From Calditrichia bacterium (GTDB taxonomy: Bacteria > Calditrichota > Calditrichia > RBG-13-44-9): DNA of 11,190 nucleotides. The translations under genes and the position numbers were made by a program. Under the pieces are notes generated by a model, which was not told where the DNA came from, made no database searches, and was given only the letters and a program-made list of their open reading frames with translations. Each line of letters begins with the position of its first letter. The first letter of the stretch is position 1. The stretch spans positions 1 through 11,190 of the forward strand of contig JALXCH010000589.1 of assembly GCA_026991005.1 (NCBI GenBank). The letters are read 5' to 3'. Positions 1 to 5,669 of this stretch are shown in pieces.

Positions 1-386
1 ATTATACGGAAAGTAAACAAGGAAATAAACCAGGCTATACCGATTAAAAAAATATCAAATTTGTAAAATTCATCTGCAAATTTTAAATAAAATGGTGATT
101 GTTCTTGTTTTTTATTTTTCATTAATTTAACCATAACCAGACCAACAACCCATATCAACAACAAACAGAAAACAATGAAAAGTTGGGCTCGAATGGTAAC
201 TGGTGGAAAATCATAATGAATAAGCACGAAGTTACTTAATAAAAAAATAAACGTAAAAGGAGCAGCAGAAACATTAAACGGGGTAATTAAATTGCCCAGT
301 CTTTTAGTTTCTGCGCTCATCAAAATACTTAAAAATAAAACATTCCCAAAGGTTACAATCTGGATTAAACTCAAATCAATTTTCAC
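1..386 (-). CDS. Partial polytopic membrane protein, probable O-antigen/capsule polymerase (Wzy-like), N-terminal part
   Basis: An open frame runs without a stop from about 386 to the left edge, so only the first ~128 residues are present. It has about four hydrophobic segments, at roughly residues 5-22, 40-58, 69-87 and 113-127, separated by short charged loops such as KLMKNKKQEQ. This is the pattern of a polytopic inner-membrane protein. No diagnostic motif is visible. The Wzy polymerase call rests on position, directly after an export protein, chain-length protein, flippase and glycosyltransferase. Another membrane enzyme, such as an O-antigen ligase or acyltransferase, is possible. Two starts are plausible: GTG at 386, inside the preceding glycosyltransferase gene, or TTG at 374, which has AAAGGTGA about 8 nt upstream and starts just past the glycosyltransferase stop. 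Either implies translational coupling. I am confident of the frame and only moderately confident of the function. Confidence 0.65.
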   Translation of the reverse strand, partial: MKIDLSLIQIVTFGNVLFLSILMSAETKRLGNLITPFNVSAAPFTFIFLLSNFVLIHYDFPPVTIRAQLFIVFCLLLIWVVGLVMVKLMKNKKQEQSPFYLKFADEFYKFDIFLIGIAWFISLFTFRI

Positions 387-1425
387 CTTTTAAAATAAAT
401 TCAATATCTTCTTTATGTAATTGATTTAAACGATTTGAAAAGATGAATATTTTCCTGATCAGTTTGTATGTTTTCCAAAAACCAATACGATAACGGAACA
501 ATAACAAAAAAGCAAAATAAAACACAGAAAAAAAACGCCAGATTTGCCATTTCCACAAAGGATAAAAATCTTTCATATCAATCAGACGATTTAAAGCAAA
601 TATGACGACTTTACGCCCATCTTTCTGCCATTTTCTATCCGAAGAAACTGCTATTTTGTGAAATACTCTCGAATTACCAACAGCAACTAAATTTAGTTTA
701 TTTTTTCGCGCTCTCAAACTCAATTCAAAATCTTCCTCACCAAAGAAAAATTTTTCTGATAAATATCCGTACTTTTCTAGAATCGTCTTGGGAATGCACA
801 AAGCACAGCCATTGATAAATTCAATTTTTTTAATTTCCTGCGTGCCAATTGTTTTGTAATATTTAGTTTGACCCCAGGGAAAAATTTGGCCTCCAGCATT
901 TGCGATTCGGTCGGGCTGATTGTAATAATAAATGGTAGGTTGAGCCATGGCCACTTGAGTATTGATTTTAAAAACAGCCAATAAATTTCGCAGGGTTTGC
1001 CTCTCCAATACAGTGTCATTATTCAATAAGAAAACAAATTCTGATTTCAAAATAGTAGTTGCAAAACGCATTCCTATGTTCATGCCTCTGGCAAAGCCCA
1101 GGTTTTGTTTAAGGGGCAGTAAATAAAACTTGTTATCTTTTTTAGGTTTTTCCTGAATATGTTTTATAATCTGAATGGGTAGTGGTTTAGGTATTAAAGG
1201 GAAAACCAGATGGGGAAAACGGGTCTTTATTTCCTCGATTTCACCATTGGCCCAGGCTAAAATTTTTTCAACTGAATCATCATCCGAGCCATTATCCACC
1301 ACTAACACATTAAAATTGGGATAATCCTGTCTGGCCACGGTTTCCAGGCATTCAATTGTATCCTGCCAACCATTCCAATTCAGTACAATAACGGCTACGG
1401 GAGGAAAAACTTCAGCACGTTCCAT
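376..1425 (-). CDS. Family 2 (GT-A fold) glycosyltransferase, rhamnosyltransferase/WbbL-like
   Basis: This 349-residue protein is a GT2 enzyme that most likely adds one sugar to a lipid-linked repeat unit on the cytoplasmic face of the inner membrane. The N-terminus reads VAVIVLNWNG (residues ~10-19), followed by LVVDNGSDDD (41-50), the nucleotide-sugar binding start of the family. NLGFARGMNIG (108-118), FLLNNDT (132-138, the metal-binding acidic motif) and GEEDFELSLRAR (229-240, the usual site of the catalytic base) follow in the expected order. A hydrophobic stretch at ~293-312 and a basic tail suggest membrane association. The segment between the second and third motifs (~51-107) is longer than usual and Lys/Pro-rich. 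The ATG at 1425 is supported by AAGGAA six bases upstream. The first 31 nt overlap the end of the flippase gene, so translation is probably coupled. The sugar specificity cannot be read from the sequence. Confidence 0.94.
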   Translation of the reverse strand: MERAEVFPPVAVIVLNWNGWQDTIECLETVARQDYPNFNVLVVDNGSDDDSVEKILAWANGEIEEIKTRFPHLVFPLIPKPLPIQIIKHIQEKPKKDNKFYLLPLKQNLGFARGMNIGMRFATTILKSEFVFLLNNDTVLERQTLRNLLAVFKINTQVAMAQPTIYYYNQPDRIANAGGQIFPWGQTKYYKTIGTQEIKKIEFINGCALCIPKTILEKYGYLSEKFFFGEEDFELSLRARKNKLNLVAVGNSRVFHKIAVSSDRKWQKDGRKVVIFALNRLIDMKDFYPLWKWQIWRFFSVFYFAFLLLFRYRIGFWKTYKLIRKIFIFSNRLNQLHKEDIEFILKGEN

Positions 1426-2684
1426 TGACTGTTCCTTTTAATAAACCAACTCATTAGTCCAAACAAAAGTGCTTCAATCAACGTCCAGGCCACAACCGTT
1501 CCCATGGCACCCCACAGTCTGGAAAATAATGTACAGATTAAAACATTTGCCAGCCCGGAAATAACAACTGCCTCGGAAAACTGCTTTTTCATATTAAAAT
1601 TAGTCATAAAAATAATACCCAGGATGTAATTGATAACCCCAAAAAGAATCACAAAACTACCTATACGTAACAATGATTCCCCAAGCGCACTACTCTCCCC
1701 GATAACTATCTTAACCACCAGTGGTGCAGTAACAACCAGGCTTAGGACAATAAACAAACTAAGCATGGACATGATCTGTAAAACCTTCGATATCGCCTTT
1801 ACCGCCCGCTGTTTCGACTCTACTGTAATCCGACTGATGAATGGGAAAAGAGTTCGCGTTAAAGGAGAAAAAACAGTTTGAATAACTTTTACTACCTTTT
1901 CAACCGCAGCAAAAATGCCTACCATCTCTTTCGAAGCAAAAAGTCCTAAAATTAAAATATTAATATTACGATAAAAACTAATCGCAAAGTTGGAAACAAA
2001 CAGGGGCCAGCCATCTCGTAAATAGTGCTTTATAAGTTCGACGTTTGGAGAAGAAATCCTCAGCTCGAATTTTGTTCTAACAATAGCCAGGCTGAGAAAT
2101 CCCGCAAAGAACAAAGCCAGGCTGTTGAACAACGGCACCAGGGTGTAATCCTGTTCCTTTCTGATAAACAAAAAAATTAAAACAAGGTAAGAAAGGCGTC
2201 CTAAAAAATTAATATAATTCAGATACTTCATATCCTCAATACCAATATAAAACCACAAAGCCATTAAAACGTTGGCCGGAACCAGGCCATAGGCGAACAA
2301 ATACACCTGCCATTCTTTGTGCAATCCCGGTAAAATGGTTACCAGCGCCCATAGTAATACAAAACCGCCTAACATTAACACAAATTGAATAAAAATAATA
2401 TTGGAATAAATTTCAGAAAGCTTGCCCGGTTTCTTCTGATTTTGAGCCACGTACTGAACACCAGAAATAGGGAATCCGTATTCCACCACAATTTTAAAAT
2501 AGTAAGCTACCGCCTGAGCAATACTGATTACACCAAACTTCTCAACGCCAACCGCACGAATAATGTAGGGAATGGTGATTAAAGGAATCAGATAATTGGA
2601 AAATTGAAAAATAGTAAAATTAAAAAAATTTTTAACCAGTTGACGATATTCTGCCGAAGAAGTAATACGCTTTATTAATGTCAT
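1395..2684 (-). CDS. Oligosaccharide flippase (Wzx/RfbX family, MOP superfamily)
   Basis: This ~429-residue, strongly hydrophobic protein has about twelve membrane segments along its whole length. The N-terminal region FSNYLIPLITIPYIIRAVG, followed by EKFGVISIAQAVAYYF, is characteristic of the RfbX/Wzx branch of polysaccharide flippases. The family moves undecaprenyl-linked repeat units from the cytoplasmic to the periplasmic face of the inner membrane. Length and hydrophobicity match a complete family member, and no truncation is seen. The ATG at 2684 is preferred; a TTG directly before it at 2687 could also be used. Only a weak ribosome-binding sequence is visible, and the gene begins 7 nt after the chain-length gene stops, so it probably depends on coupling. 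Its 3' end overlaps the glycosyltransferase start by 31 nt. The flippase class is clear, but the transported sugar is unknown. Confidence 0.93.
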   Translation of the reverse strand: MTLIKRITSSAEYRQLVKNFFNFTIFQFSNYLIPLITIPYIIRAVGVEKFGVISIAQAVAYYFKIVVEYGFPISGVQYVAQNQKKPGKLSEIYSNIIFIQFVLMLGGFVLLWALVTILPGLHKEWQVYLFAYGLVPANVLMALWFYIGIEDMKYLNYINFLGRLSYLVLIFLFIRKEQDYTLVPLFNSLALFFAGFLSLAIVRTKFELRISSPNVELIKHYLRDGWPLFVSNFAISFYRNINILILGLFASKEMVGIFAAVEKVVKVIQTVFSPLTRTLFPFISRITVESKQRAVKAISKVLQIMSMLSLFIVLSLVVTAPLVVKIVIGESSALGESLLRIGSFVILFGVINYILGIIFMTNFNMKKQFSEAVVISGLANVLICTLFSRLWGAMGTVVAWTLIEALLFGLMSWFIKRNSQWNVLKFFLP

Positions 2685-2691
2685 CAAAATA

Positions 2692-3654
2692 TCACGTGCC
2701 TAAATTTTTTCTGAATGCCCGATAAGCGAGTACCGCATAATTCGCCAGAAATTGTAAAGAAACAATAATAAAAAAGAAACTGATTAACATTAACGCCCGG
2801 CGTGGTCTGCTTTTTCGGTAAGGAACAATTGCGTGGTCTAAAACTTTAACCGGCGAAAGATTGAGCATATTTTGTAAAATAAACAATTCCTCCTGTTTGC
2901 GTAATTCCGCCAGAATAGTCGATTGCAAAGTTAACACCCGACGTAATCGTAATTCTTTGATGACGTTTTCCGGCGCATTCAGATCCCGCGTACGTTTCAA
3001 AAAATTTTTTAAATTATTTTCAGAAATAACAATACTATCTTTTAACACTTTAATTCTATTTTTTAAATAATTGTATTGCTCTGTATATTCTTTGTTAATT
3101 TGCTGGTGAACAATTTTATCCAGATATTCCACCAATTTATTAGCCACGGCAGCAGCTAAAAACGGATTCTTCAATGTAACACTAATATACAAAATGTTGT
3201 TTTCCGGATTTATAGAGGTGAAAATAACATCCTCATTCATGGCTTTAAATGCTTTCTCCCAGATCTGTCGGGGACTCTCACCTTCAATCTCCAGAAAATC
3301 CAATAAGGTTTCTGTTTTTTGGTGTCCATCCTCTTCAAAAGTAAATTCTGTTTTCAGCAACTGCCGTTGTAAGCGCCGACTGTGAATAATGCCTTTGTAC
3401 ATTTCCTGCGACTGGGCACTGGCACCAATATTACCAATGCCAGCCAGGCCAGCCAGCGCACCGAGTTTGCCACTTAATTGCGAGGAAAAACTGGCTGATG
3501 AAGGGACAATGGAAACCGAAGCAGTATAATATTTATCCAACCCAAAGAAAAGGATTATGATGAGAATCAGCATACTAACCGTCAGAACACCCAGGTTTAT
3601 TTTGCGTTTCTGCCAGATAAATTCTAAAAGAGGATTAAGTTTCGTACTCGCCAC
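2692..3654 (-). CDS. Wzz-type polysaccharide chain-length determinant (PCP family), no kinase domain
   Basis: This inner-membrane protein is expected to set polymer chain length with the Wzy polymerase and contact the outer-membrane exporter. It has the family plan: a short cytoplasmic N-terminus, a first membrane helix (LGVLTVSMLILIIILFFG, about 21-38 from this start), a large periplasmic region with a predicted helical coiled segment (~180-265), then VPYRKSRPRR and a second membrane helix (~287-309), ending in a short basic tail. There is no Walker motif or tyrosine cluster, so this is the kinase-free type. A Gly/Ala-rich stretch (LGALAGLAGIGNIGA) follows the first helix. I chose the GTG at 3654 because AGGAG lies 8 nt upstream. 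The frame extends to a TTG at 3672 directly after the exporter's stop, but that codon has no suitable ribosome-binding site. The product is then ~320 residues. Confidence 0.92.
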   Translation of the reverse strand: MASTKLNPLLEFIWQKRKINLGVLTVSMLILIIILFFGLDKYYTASVSIVPSSASFSSQLSGKLGALAGLAGIGNIGASAQSQEMYKGIIHSRRLQRQLLKTEFTFEEDGHQKTETLLDFLEIEGESPRQIWEKAFKAMNEDVIFTSINPENNILYISVTLKNPFLAAAVANKLVEYLDKIVHQQINKEYTEQYNYLKNRIKVLKDSIVISENNLKNFLKRTRDLNAPENVIKELRLRRVLTLQSTILAELRKQEELFILQNMLNLSPVKVLDHAIVPYRKSRPRRALMLISFFFIIVSLQFLANYAVLAYRAFRKNLGT

Positions 3655-3662
3655 TCTAAATT

Positions 3663-3667
3663 CTCCT
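3663..3667 (-). promoter_or_regulatory. Ribosome-binding site selecting the GTG start of the chain-length gene
   Basis: On the minus strand AGGAG sits 8 nt before GTG at 3654, ideal Shine-Dalgarno spacing. It lies inside the six-codon extension that a TTG start at 3672 would give. It therefore argues for the shorter protein and for independent ribosome entry just after the exporter stop. Confidence 0.7.
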
Positions 3668-3672
3668 GCCAA

Positions 3673-5304
3673 CTATTTTGTGCTTTGAATAATTATAATA
3701 ATTGTGCTTAATTGTAACGCTATGGGAATTACTTCTTTAAGCACTGTCCATAATTCCCATTCCATTCGTTGGGGAATAAAAATCTGGTCACCAGGCCCGG
3801 GCACACTGTTTTCCCCAGCGTCTAACCAATTGCCGGTTTTAGCATCAATAATTTTAATCATCGATTTTTTTACGCGCTCGCCATATCCACCGGCCAATGC
3901 TACATAATCCTTAACAGTAAAATTTTCTTTAAAAGGATAAATGCCGGGATTCCTTACCCCCCCACTAATAATCACCATCTCAAGCCTCGAAGGCACCACA
4001 ATCTTATCCCCATCCTTTAGAAAAAAATCGTTCGCTCCTGAGGTATCTTGCAAAAGCTTTTGAAAATCTGTTTGTAAGATTTGCACTTTCTGTCTAAAAA
4101 AACTCTTGACGTAACTTAATTCCGATGTGGGCAATTGTCGTTTTGGTTGATCTAAATCTATTAAAACCTGTGGAAAGCGGCTTGACCTACCTAAACCAAT
4201 TCTTTGCACATAAGCCAGATGTGGATTACTCTCTCTGGTAAAACCACCGCACCAGCGCAATACATCGCTTAATTTTGTTTTCCCTTCAATTATAGGATAA
4301 ACGCCCGGATATTTTACCTCTCCCTCAACCACAACTGTTTTTTGCCGGGCGATGAATGGTTTTTTACGCACAAAAATCTGGTCCCCAGGACGCAGCATAA
4401 AGCGGGAACTGCGGGCAAATGGTACTACCCGATGAAACCCCTCATCTTCTGTAAAACGATAAACCTCAATCCGGTTCGAGTCAGCGGAAACCTGTAAACC
4501 ACCTGCCAGCTTTAGCATGGTGAATAAATCATCGCCAGGAAGGTATTCGTAGTACCCGGGTTGACCAACCTCACCACCTACAAACACATCGCTCTGCAAA
4601 GAATCTTTAAAATTTACAAAAATAATATCATTTGATTTTAGCAGGGGATTTTGACTTTCGTCTTTTAAGCGGAGAAATTTAAGCAAGTCAAAGCTGGTTT
4701 CTTTTCGATCCCGAATCAATTCAATCCGACGTATGGAAATCCGATCCAGAGCTCTCATTTTCAGGCTATCCGCTTCGTAAGCAATGATTAATTTCTGTAG
4801 GGCATCTAACAAACGATCAGCCGAGGTCATGTTCAAATTGACAACTGGTTCCAGTGCACCGATGATAGAAACTTTTATGGGATGAATGCGTGCAAGGGTA
4901 ACATTTATTTCCGTGGTGTTGTAAAACTGACGCAAATGTCGGTAAATTTCCTGTTTTACCTGTTTTAACACCTTATCGCGCACATATAGGGCAGAAACTT
5001 CCGGGAAAACCAGATAACCATCTGAAGTAACCGTTAACGAAAAAGTTTTTACGTCCGGGCCTTCCACATCGACACGAATGTAAAATTCATCTCCGGAATC
5101 AACTTCATAAATATCTTCATCGATAGAAGAAACCAGTTGCTCTGCCCGAAAGGGCTGAACAATTCTATTTTGTCTGGCCAAACCAACCAGAGAACTCATT
5201 GAACTGTAATCAGCAGGAATGGATGTTTGCTGAGTCATCCCAGATGCTATAAACATACAAATAATTAATAGCGTTTGAATCAGGCGTTTTTCTCTCATAT
5301 TCAT
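3673..5304 (-). CDS. Outer-membrane polysaccharide export protein (Wza/BexD-like) with poly-export and SLBB domains
   Basis: This 543-residue exporter probably forms the periplasmic and outer-membrane channel for the polymer made by this cluster. A signal peptide (MREKRLIQTLLIICMFIASG) is followed by a poly-export domain (~62-140, YEVDSGDEFYIRVDV). Three clear SLBB domains begin at ~240 (FVGGEVGQPGYY), ~325 (VVEGEVKYPGVYP) and ~444 (IISGGVRNPGIYP). Each is preceded by an LxxxD(Q/K/I)I(F/V)V strand motif. The C-terminus ends in a hydrophobic helix (~521-539, IPIALQLSTIIIIIQ) that could line the outer-membrane barrel as in Wza. No canonical lipobox is visible, since the only early cysteine lies inside the hydrophobic core. 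It may therefore not be a lipoprotein, unlike E. coli Wza. It is the first gene of the operon. The ATG at 5304 is given; a second ATG at 5298 has somewhat better ribosome-binding spacing. Confidence 0.95.
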   Translation of the reverse strand: MNMREKRLIQTLLIICMFIASGMTQQTSIPADYSSMSSLVGLARQNRIVQPFRAEQLVSSIDEDIYEVDSGDEFYIRVDVEGPDVKTFSLTVTSDGYLVFPEVSALYVRDKVLKQVKQEIYRHLRQFYNTTEINVTLARIHPIKVSIIGALEPVVNLNMTSADRLLDALQKLIIAYEADSLKMRALDRISIRRIELIRDRKETSFDLLKFLRLKDESQNPLLKSNDIIFVNFKDSLQSDVFVGGEVGQPGYYEYLPGDDLFTMLKLAGGLQVSADSNRIEVYRFTEDEGFHRVVPFARSSRFMLRPGDQIFVRKKPFIARQKTVVVEGEVKYPGVYPIIEGKTKLSDVLRWCGGFTRESNPHLAYVQRIGLGRSSRFPQVLIDLDQPKRQLPTSELSYVKSFFRQKVQILQTDFQKLLQDTSGANDFFLKDGDKIVVPSRLEMVIISGGVRNPGIYPFKENFTVKDYVALAGGYGERVKKSMIKIIDAKTGNWLDAGENSVPGPGDQIFIPQRMEWELWTVLKEVIPIALQLSTIIIIIQSTK

Positions 5305-5669
5305 CTCTTAAATATTTGAAAAAATCTTTTCGGCCAAATGACCATAATATAATTTCAGAATTTGCTTCTTTTTTATTGAATCGTCAAGTAATTTTTTAGT
5401 TTCTTCGAACGACGAGATTTAACCAAATTATATTGAACCATTTATAGAAAGTCCAAATGCTTTTTGATATCATAGCCATTTAAATATTAGTGGACAAATC
5501 GGGATGAAGAGAATGATATGAAGATCATGGAAGATAGTGTTGTTTTTCCTTAAAAAACATCCCTGGCGATTTCGATAGGTGAAAAATATGGTACCAATAA
5601 TACAAAATTTGACATCATTTCCCAATATATTTAATTTTAGTAAAATAAATTTATTACGAGGACATAATT
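5305..5669. other. AT-rich divergent intergenic region
   Basis: This 365-nt region separates the leftward polysaccharide operon from the rightward propeller gene, so it must hold both promoters. I see no coding sequence or RNA gene. On the minus strand there is a TATATT (5351-5346) and, further upstream, a TTGACG (5387-5382), but they are not spaced as one sigma-70 promoter. Short palindromes occur: TGATATCA (5465-5472), a TGTTTTT/AAAAACA hairpin (5541-5559), and ATTTTAGTAAAAT (5634-5646). No JUMPstart-like element, known from enterobacterial capsule loci, was recognised. Confidence 0.7.
5609..5637 (+). promoter_or_regulatory. Candidate sigma-70-like promoter for the propeller gene
   Basis: A perfect TTGACA at 5609-5614 is followed, after a 17-nt spacer, by TAATTT at 5632-5637. 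The -35 is strong and the -10 is poor, with 3 of 6 bases matching. It lies about 33 nt before the start codon, and the ribosome-binding site GAGGA (5658-5662) sits 7 nt before the ATG. In an AT-rich region this could be chance. Confidence 0.4.

Noticed and set aside
777..3907. Several short frames (60-85 codons) at 777-1019, 1630-1881, 2385-2582, 2861-3070, 3194-3385 and 3704-3907
   Set aside because: All lie inside well-supported polysaccharide genes in other frames or on the other strand and show no protein features of their own.
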